Shown: positions 33,558 to 46,439, counted from the stretch's first letter. The stretch is 64,000 nucleotides of DNA from Litoditis marina (GCA_964036275.1 OZ038435.1:33669728-33733727), one strand, 5' to 3'. Numbers and translations are program-made. Notes: generated by a model from the letters alone, not told the origin.

Positions 33558-34093
33558 AGAGTCAATTTTCTGCAGTGGTACATCGTTTGATTTTATAGCT
33601 TGAACAGTTGGCTACCTTGATGCAAGATCCGAAATGCGAATTTGAATCAACTTTTTGAGATTATTATAAAATAGGTCCAGTCTATGATTTTTTGAATAAA
33701 AAACGCTACTACACTTATCTCTATTTCAACGAAACTACTAAAAGTTGTTGAGAATGGAAGCATGAAAACCGACTTGTGGATTGAATTTATGAGTCTTCCA
33801 TTAAACAGAATGCTTCCAAAATCATCTTGATTCCTTCGAAACTAGTTGGTGAGGATGTACGCTTAAAGGCAGGACTTGTAGGTCAAAATGAATTTTACTT
33901 AAAAAGTCTTCCAAAATTATCTTAAATCTGAGGAAACTACTATTAGTTTGTGAAGGTGGAAGCTAGAAAGCTTGTCGGGAAAAGTAGGAAAAAGATAATT
34001 GTTCAAACGGAAGATCTCAGTAACTGGTTCCGTTCGATGGAAAGAACATCTGACTATTAATAAAGATCGTCGCTTTAGAAAAGGATGAAAGGA

Positions 34094-34750
<657 letters not shown>

Positions 34751-35014
34751 CAAGCGAATAGGAAACAAGGAGAATGAGAGAGTCAGCAGACAGGAAAAAT
34801 GCGCAGATCACATGAAAAGAAAACCGAAGCGCGGGATTGATAAATTGGAAATCAAGACAGTGCACAAAATCAAACTATACAGTAGCTGATAGTTTTTGTG
34901 TTTTCGAGATTTTCGGAGAGCTCTGACAACTTGAAATTATGTTTTGTTTAGACTACACACCGACAAAAATTTCATTCACGAAGTCTAGACTACCATAAAA
35001 CCACAGGCATTTGA

Positions 35015-35251
35015 ATGTTCGACAGCATCAACAAGGTATCGATTGGTGAAACAAAGTATTGTAATATTGTAAACACGACCGATCTCGTACACAACCGCAG
35101 CCACCGGTTATGCCATGGGAAGGAGTGTGTTACTGGAACAATAACCCCCATCATACCTGTTCCCCCCTTTTTCATTCAAACCGAAAAAAGGCGCCAAATT
35201 CCACACAACGACGACCATTTATCATCTAATGAACTATTGATTGCTGAATAG
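35015..35251 (+). CDS. Open frame with cysteines, possible terminal exon
   Basis: A 78-codon frame starting MFDSINKVSIGETKYCN, with SHRLCHGKECVTG in the middle and a charged C-terminus. An AATAAA at 35328-35333 follows the stop by 77 nt. No signal peptide or clear upstream exon is seen and the family is unknown, so it may be chance. Confidence 0.2.
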   Translation: MFDSINKVSIGETKYCNIVNTTDLVHNRSHRLCHGKECVTGTITPIIPVPPFFIQTEKRRQIPHNDDHLSSNELLIAE

Positions 35252-35539
35252 CCAAAACTTTTGGATTTGAAGCCTAGAGTTCAGGTAGACTTCCAATTTG
35301 CATAGTCCGTTTCCTCACTCTGTATAAATAAAAAGGTGGTGAGGCCGAAACGATGTATTTTATTTTAAACTTAGTTAATATTAATATCATAGATAGTATT
35401 TATTACTTTCAATTCATTTAATCATTTGTTTAATAACTTCATCCTAATTAACTTGATTTTATTTAACCTATTTTTGCTTATTTAACTACAGTATATTTTA
35501 ATGAAAACATAGACCTTAACGATAGTTCGAATTTGGAAT

Positions 35540-35830
35540 AGATTTTTAAATTGAGAGAGAGAGAGATGTAAAGAGCAAGAGGGTGAGAGAAGTGAGAGAC
35601 AGGGATATGAAGAGAAAGAAAGGGAGAAACAGAAAGAATCCTGAGGGCATCAAATAATGGACAGCAAAGTGGACCGAGTGGCAATAAGACAATTATTTGA
35701 TTGGAAGTCTCTGATTGATAAGGAGGGCAGACGAGGACAAGAGAAAGAGAGAAGAGAGAAAATAGAGAGGAGAAGCGAGAGAGAGAAAAATACACAGAGA
35801 GAGAGGAGACGACAGAGAGAGAAACAGAAC
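35540..35830. repeat. Degenerate purine-rich (GAGA) tract
   Basis: Two GAGAGA clusters separated by about 110 bases of mixed sequence. Open frames here reflect composition. Confidence 0.7.
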
Positions 35831-36260
35831 ATAAAAATTTTAAACTTAAGTTTATAACTTTGTTAACAAATTGACAACCGTTAATTTGGTCAAATGTTTT
35901 CGGTACAGTAACTAACATGCTAGAAAACTCAAGATAACAAAGTCGGATAAGGAAAGGGCATATGACGTCACATCAATGACACTTTCCGTAGGAGATTAGG
36001 TACGGTACGTTAGTGCCGTATAAAAATGGAAATTGCTAGAAATTATCAGTTCAATACTGGAACTTGAAGTTTTCATGTAGGTCAATTAACTGCTAGTAGA
36101 AGTATTATAGGCATTTAAGAGAACAATATAAATGTAAATGATCGAACACATTAGTAATCCTTTAAACAATCAATACAACATGCATGAATGACTATCACAG
36201 AAGATTAGCAACCACAACATATCAAACAACAGAATAGTCACGAAAACGTGAAGAAATGTT

Positions 36261-36392
36261 AAACTAGAAGAAATTGAATAGTCAAGTAAAGTTATCATTC
36301 TAATGAGAAACCGTGCACTTTGTCATTGCACGTTTCTGAGTTCTGCTGTGTTTAACATGTTTCACGTTACTTTGTAATTGACTAACAGTATA
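36261..36392. mobile_element. TA-flanked MITE copy
   Basis: From AACTAGAAGAAATTGAATAG to AATTGACTAACAGTATA. The inner blocks GAAACCGTGCACTTTGTCAT and GTTTAACATGTTTCACG are shared with 48771-48904. Confidence 0.7.
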
Positions 36393-36444
36393 GTAGATAA
36401 AATAGGCATTTGACTAGCAGAATAGAACATTCAGATACGTATCT

Positions 36445-36690
36445 GTGTTGGTGAACAAGTTTTCTTCGGATTACGGTAGCTTCGAATTAGTGACAGATTC
36501 TATTACATCTACAGCTGATTTGACTAAACCTGACAGCACTGATCTGGGTGTGCCAGTTTCGAAAACCACAAATACGTTGAATTTCTTCAATGAAGAAACG
36601 GTCAAAATGAAATACCAATTTATAATACTCCCCAGATATGGTCAACGTAATATTAAACGTGCGTCGCCTCACTTAGTAGTAACTTGTTGA
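36445..36690 (+). CDS. Open frame of unknown nature
   Basis: An 81-codon frame with a balanced, protein-like composition (SFELVTDSITSTADLTKPDS in the first half, then TLNFFNEETVKMKYQ). It starts just after a TA-flanked MITE that ends near 36392. No splice partner or homologue is recognised, so it may be an exon or chance. Confidence 0.2.
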   Translation: MLVNKFSSDYGSFELVTDSITSTADLTKPDSTDLGVPVSKTTNTLNFFNEETVKMKYQFIILPRYGQRNIKRASPHLVVTC

Positions 36691-37538
36691 TAGCAGAGTT
36701 AAGAGGTGGCAGTGTACACTTTTGGGTGAAATAAGTATATAATGAACTTATATTCAACTATATCAATCCTATAAAAGTGAACGTTATAACGTTATAATTA
36801 CGACTACTGATAAACTTCACTCGGAATGATAAACCTTGAAGTGAAAGCCAGAATTTTCTATGACGGGAAGAAATGAACGCGCGAACATGAAAGACTGAAA
36901 GGAACACTATCTGGGTTCGAATCGAAATCGATAGTGGAGTAGGATCAGATCTGGGACAGATGGGGGCCTTTTTTCTGACACACTTGGTTGGGAAGACAAC
37001 TACTACAGGGGTCGCTCAAGAACAAACTTTCGGTACTTCTTTCTATAAATGTTGCTGAGTTCTACTGTGTTTGTAGTTTGATCCCACTGTGTTCCAGTGG
37101 GGGTGGAAATGCCGTTGTCTACGTGAAACATACTACAACGCAGTTATCACCTTTCATTACAGAAGAAAATCATCATATTACGAGTTTCATCCGGAGTTTA
37201 AATTTGAAAAACAGGTGATGGGACGGACGGTGGAGCTGTGTTTTAAAGATTGGCTTTTTTGAGAAGGCACATGACACAATTTTATCGATACCAGCTTTGT
37301 GGAGGAAAACGTCTCTCTGAATTGGTTATAGGACATACTTGGTGTTTGAAAATAGACATATTTGGTTTGGAATACTGGTTTGAGCAGTCATAATCTGCCC
37401 AATCCTTATGCACCGGCAAGAGAAGAGAATTTTCGGAAAAAACGGATGTATGATTGTAAAAACGGATACCTGGTCTTTCAACTAAAGAACCATGAGATTC
37501 AGAATGGAATATTTTTGGAATAAAGAAAAAACATGGAG

Positions 37539-38000
37539 AGAATAGAATAGAATAGAATAGATTTATTCGCGATTCAACACGTGACTTTTCACATTGTTGG
37601 ATGTGGCACTCCGATTGGAGAAATATAAGAAACGGATGGTCTGATGGATGGAGAAAGAGAGGAGTGTGTCTTGACTATCGCTACGGTTGCAACTATCATA
37701 GTGGCTGTAGGGGTGATTTCTCTATATCCCCTTCCCATCGTAGATATGGGGGGGGGGGGGGGGGGGTTAGGGGGATACCCACAATATTAAAAATACAAAG
37801 TTTTTGTAAAACCACATAACTTAAAAACTGCAGAGAAAACTAGTACTAGTTATGAAAAAGAAGTTGGTAACTAAACTATGAATATATCACGACTATCGCT
37901 AGTGTTGCAACTATCCTAGTGACTGTGGGGGTGATGTCTCTATATCTCTTTTCCATCGCAGATCTAGGGGGGGGGGAGTTAGGGGGGATATAATCAGCGA
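37539..38000 (-). mobile_element. Possible retroelement 3' end with (TATTC)n tail plus duplicated G-run block
   Basis: On the minus strand GCGAATAAATCTATTCTATT resembles a non-LTR 3' end with a pentanucleotide tail (37540-37571). Next to it two related blocks of about 200 bp (starting near 37670 and 37885: ACTATCGCTA..GTTGCAACTATC) each end in a G-run (37749-37767 and 37968-37977). Confidence 0.45.
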
Positions 38001-38642
38001 ACCGCTATCAATCTATCTATCGATCTCACACGTCATGCTCCATTAGAACGAGAAACAATTGGCTGGTTTTTGTGCAAAACGACTGTCAATTAGATGGCGG
38101 AACGGAATTGAAACAAATGGAACCATTCATATGTTCTGCACTAAATTGAGATAAACGATTATGGGGAATGACCATAACCAAATCATAGTTTTATCTGTGA
38201 ACACATCAGTATCCACTGATTCGAAATGTAATGGGATCAAACTACAAAGACAGCAAAACAATAAAACATGGGAAGTTCCTATAGAAGGGAAGCTTAAACA
38301 TGGAAATTATTTTACAAACATAATGGGGTGAACTTTTTTTTATGAGATTCCAGAAAGTTTTGTAGAAGTGAATGATACTATCCAGCTCTGCGCGCTACAA
38401 ACTAATACACTAAATCGACATAATCAAAAACGCGGGAGACTGATTCATTTTGAACCTTGTTACCTCCTTTGACGACCGTGCAATTGTTATAAATGCCTAG
38501 TTGTCTAGTGGTTAATTTGCGCCGTATCGGAGAATTTCGCAACAAAGGGCTTAAAAGTTACGCATGAACGCCCGCACAATCGTATCAACAGGAGAAAGAC
38601 AGTAACAAATACAGCTTCTGCTGTGTTGATATTTCGTCAAAA

Positions 38643-38854
38643 ATGAGACTCAATACCGCTATGTATCTGCTTTTCTGCGGTGCACAAGCACTTTGTTTTG
38701 TTGTTGCTATACTACCCGTCATCAGTGTGTGCCCACAGTCATCAGGCAAGTTTTGATTTGAATGGGTTCAACTTGTATTGGGCTTTTTCATTTTACAGGT
38801 AGTGTAGAGAGCGAATACATCACTTTTTTAGACTGGACTGAAAGTTTTCAATAA
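38643..38854 (+). CDS. Possible 52-aa secreted peptide with a GC-AG intron
   Basis: Exon 38643-38745 encodes MRLNTAMYLLFCGAQALCF and a further hydrophobic stretch to VCPQSSG, a good signal peptide. The exon ends at CAG|GCAAGT, a GC donor in an otherwise ideal context. A TTTTACAG acceptor 53 nt later opens an exon (38799-38854) that keeps the frame and ends SVESEYITFLDWTESFQ with a TAA. Without splicing the frame stops after GKF. The short intron size and matching phase argue for a real gene, but it has no recognisable homologue and only two cysteines after the signal. Confidence 0.4.
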
Positions 38855-39300
38855 TAACTGTATCCTACGACGGAGGCGTAGAACCGACTATAGTGCGAAT
38901 CTCTTATTCTCCCATACCCCCATACGATACGTTTTCCGTATATCATAAGCGGACAAACAGTGTCTTTCCCAGACTGTTAGGGTTGTTTGGATGTGTGATA
39001 GGCGTTCAGAATTAGTGACAAAAGAATTGTTGCAGTTTCATCTTGAAACACGTTGTGATCTACAATTCCCACAACAGGATCAAACTACAAACGCAGGACA
39101 ACATATATCCTGTTTCCCAGTCTGTTAGGATTATTCGGATGTGTGAAAGGCGTTTAGGATGAGTATCGATCGGCGAAAAAAGTGGATGAATGTTAGGCTG
39201 AGATTGTTCGAGACGGCAATAAACGGGTCGCAGAAGAATGTGAAAAACGAAGCAGACAGCAATGTTCCAGCTGTTTATAAACTGTTTTCCGGGGGAATTG
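38855..39300. other. Intergenic region with a partial internal duplication
   Basis: CCCAGACTGTTAGG / CCCAGTCTGTTAGG blocks at about 38968 and 39116 suggest a local duplication. One GATCAAACTACAAACGCAG motif at 39077. No gene supported. Confidence 0.5.
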
Positions 39301-39309
39301 GGGGAAGGA

Positions 39310-39415
39310 ATAGGGAGAGAGAGAGAGAGAGAAAAGAGAGAGAGGGGGAGCGAAAGAGGAGAGAGAGAGAAGAGGGAGAGAGAGAGAGAGAGGGTGAGAA
39401 GGAGAAAGAGGAGAA
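39310..39415. repeat. GA-rich tract
   Basis: Degenerate GAGAGA with AGGGGG and AAAG interruptions. The plus-strand frame through it is very rich in R, E and K. Confidence 0.85.
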
Positions 39416-39961
39416 ATTGTAAATAACGTGAAAACAGAGGAATGTACAAGGACTTCTTAGTTTTCAGAGACCTTTCAATAGAGATTTGAAAAACGGCATG
39501 AGGAATATCGTGCAAATGTTGCGTGAATCGTATAAAAGTTGTCGTGTGTGAGGTTGCGAACACATTTTATGGCCCGTTCACAGCGGGGTTCCGCCTAATC
39601 AAGGACGGCCCAATGTCTAAGCAGCATCTCGTATCATATATCACCAGCATACGGTATCGATCAATTATAATGTTACTTAACATAAGTTCTAAGGTTTGTT
39701 AGGATTATGATTGATATTTAACAATAGAGAGAGAGAGTGGGAGAGTTTTGTTACAAATCTAATTGATTCCTAATAGAATCAACACATGATTCTCATATTT
39801 ATGAAGGCATTTGCCTTCATTTACTGCATAGTCTCATCGTAACAACAGCTTTAGAGTAAACAAAATGATTTTTAGCTAGCTACGAAAAATTAACTTTGGT
39901 GGAATTTGCTATCAGATTTTTCAATCATTTTCAGGAAATTGAAAAACAAAGATTGACATTA

Positions 39962-40085
39962 TTGAAGAATGACTATTATGTGCTCCAATCTCAACGATTC
40001 AGTCCTTTAAACTGCAATACATTTTTAAATTGCAGTTTAAAGGACTGAGGCGCCGAGATTGGAGCACATAATCGTCCTACTTTAA
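39962..40085. mobile_element. TTAA hairpin MITE, copy 2
   Basis: Left end TTGAAGAATGACTATTATGT, right end ATAATCGTCCTACTTTAA. The inner hairpin CCTTTAAACTGCAATACAT / AATTGCAGTTTAAAGGACTG is well preserved. Confidence 0.75.
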
Positions 40086-40473
40086 AGAAAGATTCACAAT
40101 GTGTGTATATCACACGAAGGACAATGTACCATGCGTAAACGACAAGTTCTCGATATGACAATAAGAAACAAAAATAGAGAATATTTGAGAGAGGAATAAA
40201 AATAGAGAATATTGTAGAAAGAAAATATCGATAGTTTTCTTCGAATCTATACTGACAGATAGACTGTAATAGTAACAAAAACTCTAACCGAAATGCTAGA
40301 GTTTTTGTTTGAAAATACAATGTGGAAATCTAGAGAATATCGTCAGGAAATATAGGATAGCGCCGGCGAGCTGCTGCAGAAAAACGCGTGAATCGCCGGT
40401 ATGAAGTACCCGCGGGTAATCCAAGGGCAAACAAGAAACAGAGGGAAAGAGAGGGTGATGAGGGGAGAAGAGA

Positions 40474-40476
<3 letters not shown>

Positions 40477-40522
<46 letters not shown>
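40477..40522. repeat. (GA)n microsatellite
   Basis: About 46 bp of GA within a longer purine-rich segment (40437-40622). Confidence 0.9.
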
Positions 40523-40527
<5 letters not shown>

Positions 40528-40891
40528 AATAAGAAAGAGAGGGAGACGGACGTGGGAAAGAGAGGGAGGCCGGGAAGATGGAAGAGGAACAGAGAGTGAA
40601 AATGGAGAGAGAGACAGAGAAATGGCCGAGTCCGAATAATTATATGTTACAGTCTCATAGTGCAGTTTCTTAGCTTTCCTGTCTTGATCGAATTCGGGGC
40701 TGGAGCGCGGAAATGTGTCCGTCCTGCTTTCTCTATTCCCAGTTTCGTTCATCCGTTACCTTTTACAGTGATCGGTCAAGCGTCCAGTGTGAAAATTATT
40801 GTTTCTGATGAGAAACATATTTTTCAAGACAATAATAGTAGTTTAGCTGACGCGAAACCAAACAAAAAGTTTGAAGGCCTCTTGAGCACTG

Positions 40892-41347
40892 TTAAAGAAA
40901 CCGTTCCGCTATAATTTACGTTTCATGAAAATTTTAAAAAGCTCAAAAAAGCTTCTTGATGTCTTCTCATAGACCATGAAAAAACTTTCTGATGGAAAAT
41001 TTGTTAAATTTGCATAACATCAATCAATAAAGAAGAGGTCCTGAACATTTTCACTGTGACGCTACTTGACTTGGTTCATTTACTTCCAGATTTATTTTCA
41101 TTTTGTAGTCTCTAATCATGTAGTCGTATGTGGTAGTGTTTTGAAATCATTTTTGCACTTCTATAGGCTATTTTGAGCATACCCCGTACGCAACCCCCCT
41201 ATCGGTGTCATTACGTAGGCCGCTTTTCTGAGAAAACGAAGCAAGATAGGGATATAAAAGTATATATTTTTGATAATGGTTTTTCATTTGCCGTAGGGTC
41301 AGATTGTTAACTCAAAAGTCGAAATTAAAGCGGGACGGATTCTTTAA
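40892..41347. mobile_element. Diverged relative of the 455-bp TTAA element, copy C
   Basis: Left end GTTAAAGAAACCGTTCCGCT and right end AATTAAAGCGGGACGGATTC-TTTAA align with copies A and B, and the overall length is the same. The interior keeps blocks such as CCGCTTTTCTGAGAAAACG in place of CCGCATTTTTGAGAACACG. Much older than copies A and B. Confidence 0.6.
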
Positions 41348-42610
41348 GTATGCAAAATCGATTTGGACATTTCAATGTCTCACGGTAAAGAATGACAATT
41401 CTATGGAACACGCCATACTATATTATTTCTAACAAACTGGTGCCTGTTTTCCGTTGAATAGCCATCTTACTGTAGAGGGTTACAAGTGTTGTAAAGTTGT
41501 AGTGCACAACCTTTAATTCTCATTCTGTGTCCTCTCACATTCCTTCTCTCTCTTCAATGTTATCTGATTGTGCATTATCTTAGGTTGATCCTCCGCTCTA
41601 CGGAGCTCTCACCCTTCTCTCTCTCCCGGCCTGAACAATCTAAACGTCTCCGTCTACTGTAGATGACCTAGGTGAGGTAGGCACTATCACAGACCGTTTG
41701 AAATGGCATATAGAATACCCCATCTTGGGAAGCTCAACTACAAGACCCCACTAAAGTGGGCAACATAAAAGTGGACCTGAATTGAATATCCACTAAAACA
41801 ACACTATACCATATCGACATCAAGACATGGTATCAGCAAAGTTTTGTATGCAGCACTTTTCCCTTTCTCAAATTTCACTTCTAATGGTTTTTAGTTTGGA
41901 TTTTGTTTGAACATCACTCCACTGATAGACTTTATTATTGAATATCTGACCAACTACTAATCCTTTCCATTTACATTTTTCTTTGGACAGTCATAAGTAT
42001 GTTTGAATATTTGTCCTACTGTAGAACAGTTCGTAGAACACAATCTTTAAAAACTTGTTCTTCTTTTCCTCTAAATAATTCCCGTTTTGCCCGAATAAGA
42101 TACTCCGGGGTTGGTTTCTATGACAACCCGGCTGCCACTTCTGCCTTCCTACCACTCGCCAGATAATCCCCCTAAATAATATGATAGGATTCCCTAATCT
42201 CTATTGGATACAATTAACGCTATTATCATATGCTCAATTTGACCTATTCAACACTAGGTTGCACCTTTTGACCGCGTTTCAATGTTTCACACTAAAGATA
42301 AATATACAAATTTGTATCACTCATGTAGTTTTCTATTGTGTACTCCACTAACAAGAAGGCTCGTTCCTAAGTAAGCAATAGATAAAAATACGGAAAATAT
42401 ATCATTACATCAGTTCTCTATTGTGTATCTTTGTACACTTTGAGTTTATCTAGTGTTGAAATTTTCGAAAATAAAGAATAATTCAATTAGTTTTGTTGTG
42501 TTCATCCAACTATACATAGAATGAACCATGAAAAGAACCTTATTTGCATAGTTTCTTCTTTATATTTCCATAGGATTGGAAGTCAGTTAGTTCATTGTTC
42601 TGTTTTCAGC
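41348..42610. other. Intergenic region upstream of the Ly6/Quiver-like gene
   Basis: Pyrimidine-rich near 41540-41630. It ends in the TTTTCAG acceptor at 42603-42609. No gene or known repeat family is seen. Confidence 0.5.
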
Positions 42611-42618
42611 ATGTAGTG

Positions 42619-44322
42619 ATGATTTACGTTTTGCTACTGTTCTTTATGTCGCTTGGTGCTGCTCAGAAGACTCTACTCTGCTATAGTTGCATCTCGCAAG
42701 TTCCACTCCAACTCGTACAACATGATGCCAAACTGGCGTTCAAGACCTTCATGTTCACCAGGTATGCGGGGTTACATTTCTACTTCTTTTATGAGATTCT
42801 TGTAAAAAATGGTAGAAGTTCTCCACTGATTTGATTGAGCTTGAACTCGAACTACATGCAGCAACTCTACACAAAAAATTCGAAAAGTTATGTTGCTAGT
42901 TGAGATATGTTGAGGGTTGAGTTCTTCAACATGATATTCAACAAAATGTTTCTAAAATAATTATTTTACTTTCAGATACAACATACCGTCTTCGCACGCC
43001 TACTGTGCTGATTCGGAAGCGTACGAGTTCAAAACAGCTGATGTACAGAACTGCGAGGCTACCGACAGTTGTATCAAGTTGAGAGTGAACGAGCAAGGTT
43101 CGTTTTGATTTGAGTAGTTCGAATCCTACCACGAATACCTCAAAGCATTCGGACACAAAAAGATCAGGCACCGTAGCAAAGTCATACAAATGGTAAGCTC
43201 ACCCTTATCGAGAACTTGAGCACATTCTGGCCAGTTGCCAACTCTCTATGTTGAAGCATAGTGTAGGTGACTTATAGAAGGAAGATTATGTGGTCCAACT
43301 CCAACGCTTCAGTCCTTTAAACTGCAATACATTTTTCAATTACAGTTTAAAGGGCCGTTGACACGGGATTGATCCACAAAAAAAACAGCTGATTTAGTTC
43401 AAAGGTGACCTCGTGATGATCCTTTGCTACAGTGCCTGGAGATTGTTCATGGACCACCCCTATGTAACATTGTGATGTAACCAAGAAAATTCTAAACTTG
43501 AACTTTAGTCGTTCATGAACGTCTTCTAACTATTCGCGAAGTTAGAAGTGTCTTTCTTACCAATATAATATACTTAAAAAAGGAAAAAATAAGAAAAAGA
43601 ACGAAATGCTTTAATACGTTCATGAACTAGTAGACAAAAAGAATGAAACCGAATGTGAAGGTTTTGTCACACCGGTTCTCTCATTGAAATGATCCGCAGA
43701 ATGTTTGATGTTAGGATTAATAAGAAGAACGACCGAAGCTGGACACGCCATCTATGCTCCAAGTTTGCCGAAATCAGAGAGATCGCGAAATGGAAATTAT
43801 ACTAAAAGTCAATTAAATAGTCACGTAGAATTAGTATTCTAATGAGGCATTTTGTCATTGCGCGTTTCTGAATTCTGCTGTGTTTAACATGTTTCACGTG
43901 ACTGTGCAATTGACTAACAGAATAGCGTGTCCCATTAGGTTTTCTTCAACGCATCTTGCGCTGAATATACTCATGAATAGATAGATCATCGGTTCAGACT
44001 CGGAAGTCCCAGTAGTTTGCCGGGTTCTCTACCCTACCAATTATGAGTACGAGATGAAGTACTGGTTTCAGTTGTGTGCTCAAGTTGGTAGGAAAAGTCA
44101 ACTTTGTTTTGTTAAAACTTAATTTTTGCTTTTTCAGGTATCGACTTTGTGATGCGTGGCTGCGTGTCGAAACTGTTCAAGGGAGACTATCAAATGAGCA
44201 GCAAAATATCGTGTAACTCCAATGTGAATGCTGCCTGTCTGTGCCAAACGGATTTATGTAATTCATCTCACTTTCCTTTCTCATTTGTAATCTTGATTTT
44301 CTTAGCTTCATTGTGTCTGTAG
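42619..44322 (+). CDS. Secreted or GPI-anchored 10-Cys Ly6/Quiver-like protein
   Basis: Exons 42619-42761, 42976-43097 and 44138-44322 join in frame to 149 residues. MIYVLLLFFMSLGAAQ is a signal peptide. The mature part starts LLCYSCIS and continues with AYCADSEAYEF, NCEATDSCIKLRV, VMRGCVSKL, KISCNSN and AACLCQTDLCNSS. It ends in a 20-residue hydrophobic tail, as in GPI-anchored Ly6 proteins. Ten cysteines and the CYSC start resemble the Ly6/Quiver (sleepless)-type LU fold of animals, whose members modulate channels and receptors. That role is inference here. An upstream ATG at 42595 is in frame, but TTTTCAG at 42603-42609 looks like a trans-splice acceptor, so 42619 is preferred. AATAAA at 44443-44448. 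Confidence 0.85.
43273..43382. mobile_element. TTAA hairpin MITE, copy 3, truncated
   Basis: Begins TATAGAAGGAAGATTATGTG and keeps the CCTTTAAACTGCAATACAT hairpin, but the right end breaks off after GATTGATCCACA. In the second intron of the Ly6/Quiver-like gene. Confidence 0.65.
43798..43924. mobile_element. TA-flanked MITE copy
   Basis: From TATACTAAAAGTCAATTAAA to GCAATTGACTAACAGAATA, with TTTCACGTGAC near the right. In the second intron of the Ly6/Quiver-like gene. Confidence 0.7.
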
Positions 44323-44442
44323 TTCTTCAAATCTTACGTGATTCAGCCTACTTGAAATCTTCAAATTATAATATATAACGGTCCTGGTCTATCACTGAAT
44401 CACTTTCAATCATTCCCAATGGTGCGTACAAAACTGAATTGT

Positions 44443-44448
44443 AATAAA
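44443..44448 (+). promoter_or_regulatory. Polyadenylation signal AATAAA
   Basis: Lies 121 nt after the stop codon of the Ly6/Quiver-like gene ending at 44322, a normal distance for a nematode 3' UTR. Confidence 0.6.
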
Positions 44449-45075
44449 GATTGATATGTTGCTGATTATGGAAATTTGTTTGTCCCAAACGGGATGCCAT
44501 CATCATTTCTGAGATGAGAGTCGAATGCACGTGCGTGCTTAACGTTTGACGCTCATGGGGCCGCCAGGAAATATCACCTGTTAAATAATGTGATCAAGTA
44601 TTCGAGTAACAACTGACAGCTTTTACATGATTTCAAAAACCGCTGATCGCAGTTTTTTCAGAACTCAGGGTACTTCTTGGTGGAAATTGCAATCTTACAC
44701 AAGCGGAAATTGCAATCTTACACAAAGTTCGATAAGATTACATTGAAGTACAAAAAACAACCGAAACAAGGAAATAACAACGTATTTATCTGTTCATTGT
44801 GACTCAGAATTCCTCTCATACATCTCTGATTCTAGCGCAAACAAGAAGTGAGACTAGGGAGAGACTGAAGCTGAGTTTTCAGGCGTATACTGTAGAGCAT
44901 GGAAAATATAACTGGAACTCAAGATGATCAAACTGAAACACAACAGAGTAATTCCATACATAACCTATTGCCCTTCCGCTCCCTGACCGAACGCCATATC
45001 CTGTGTGTTCATTGCTAAGTGAGCACATGGTACTGTGATGAAACTACATCTTAGGTGTGGTTCGGTCCGCGTACC

Positions 45076-45200
45076 TTAAAGAAGGACGATTATGTGGTCC
45101 AATCGCAACGGTTCAGTCCTTTAAACTGCAATACATTTTTTCAATTGCAGTTCAAAGGACCGATGACACGAGATTGGTCCACATAATTGTCCTTCTTTAA
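45076..45200. mobile_element. TTAA hairpin MITE, best-preserved copy (125 bp)
   Basis: Ends TTAAAGAAGGACGATTATGT and ATAATTGTCCTTCTTTAA are inverted repeats with TTAA on both sides. The inner stem is CCTTTAAACTGCAATACAT / AATTGCAGTTCAAAGGAC. Confidence 0.8.
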
Positions 45201-45614
45201 ACAGGAAAAAGAACAAGTCATACTATGTCTAGTATGACTCGGAGGTCCCGTTCTATGTGTTGTGTTCTTTTCCCTTCCGAAAAGAGCACCTGTGGCATTT
45301 GGGGACAACTGACAGCTTCCTTTTGAACTGCCGCCAACCCGTCATAAATCACTTAACAACAAACGGAAACCACACAGAGAGATGGATGGGAAAAGGGTAC
45401 TGTAATACTGGAGCACATTCATCATCTAGAGAGTTATTTGCGACAATGCGACAGGCTTTATAATTTACTGTTCAACTCACCATAAAATTTGCAAAGTACG
45501 ACGTTCTTCTAGTTTCGGTTACGGCATCATATAATAGAGTTGAATAATAAACACTAGATGACAAACTGCACCAATAAAAAAAGGTTCAACCAGGCACAAC
45601 TAGTCGCTCCCCGT

Positions 45615-45680
45615 CTCTCGTACTTGCGACTGAACCAACGTTTCGATGTCATATCTTCATCTCTATATATCTCTTTCTGT

Positions 45681-45731
<51 letters not shown>

Positions 45732-46125
45732 CCCTTTTCCCTTCTCCCTCCCTTGTACTTGCGACTGAACCAACGTTTCGGTGTCATCTCTTCATCTCTC
45801 TATCTTTCTTTCTCTCTTTCCTCTCTCTCTTTTTCCCTTTCTCCTTCTCCCTCCCTTGTACTTGCGACTGAACCAACGTTTCGGTGTCATCTCTTCATCT
45901 CTCTATCTCTCTTTCTCTCTTTTATCTCTCTCTCTCTATTTCTTTCCCTTTCTCCTTCTCCCTCCCTTGTATTTGCGACTGAACCAACGTTTCGGTGTCA
46001 TCTCTTTATCTCTCTATGCTCCATCTCTCTTTCTCTCTTTTTCTCCCTCCCTCTCTACTTCTCTCTTTCTCTCTTTCCCTCTTCCCCTCTCTCGTACTCG
46101 CGACTGAACCAGCGGTTCTGTGCAT
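45615..46125 (+). repeat. Minisatellite, five units of about 103-136 bp
   Basis: The block GTACTTGCGACTGAACCAAC followed by GTTTCGGTGTCATCTC recurs at about 45619, 45755, 45858, 45969 and 46094. Each unit is completed by a TC-rich stretch of variable length. A 217-codon open frame runs through it because of the repeat, and I do not regard it as a gene. Confidence 0.9.
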
Positions 46126-46439
46126 ATCATGACTGTGTCATCTCTTCATATTTGCTCTTTACCCTCCCAGCGCAGACTCTTGTCTTTGGTGCGACTGCGT
46201 ATTATGTATAGCTGACCCGAGATGCTTCCGCATAATAAAGAACATCCCATCCACTTTTCGTACTATTCAACTGAAGAAACTTCACGCAAAACGTGAAACG
46301 TTTCAAAAAGGAACGTTTCAGCTCTTTATGAATATTTCCTCGTTCGTTTGTACTTTTCACGCATAATTAAGAACAGTTTCTGAACTTTTGTACTTTCAAC
46401 TATGAGAAGTCGACGTAAAACGGGCAAGTCTTTCAAAAG

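Noticed and set aside
38495..38600. tRNA-like start TAGTTGTCTAGTGGTTA
   Set aside because: An A-box-like sequence is present, but no B box or cloverleaf follows at the right distance.
45558..46211. 217-codon open frame
   Set aside because: It follows the TC-rich minisatellite and its protein is a run of S/L/F with repeated RLNQRFGVISS. No splice sites or family features.
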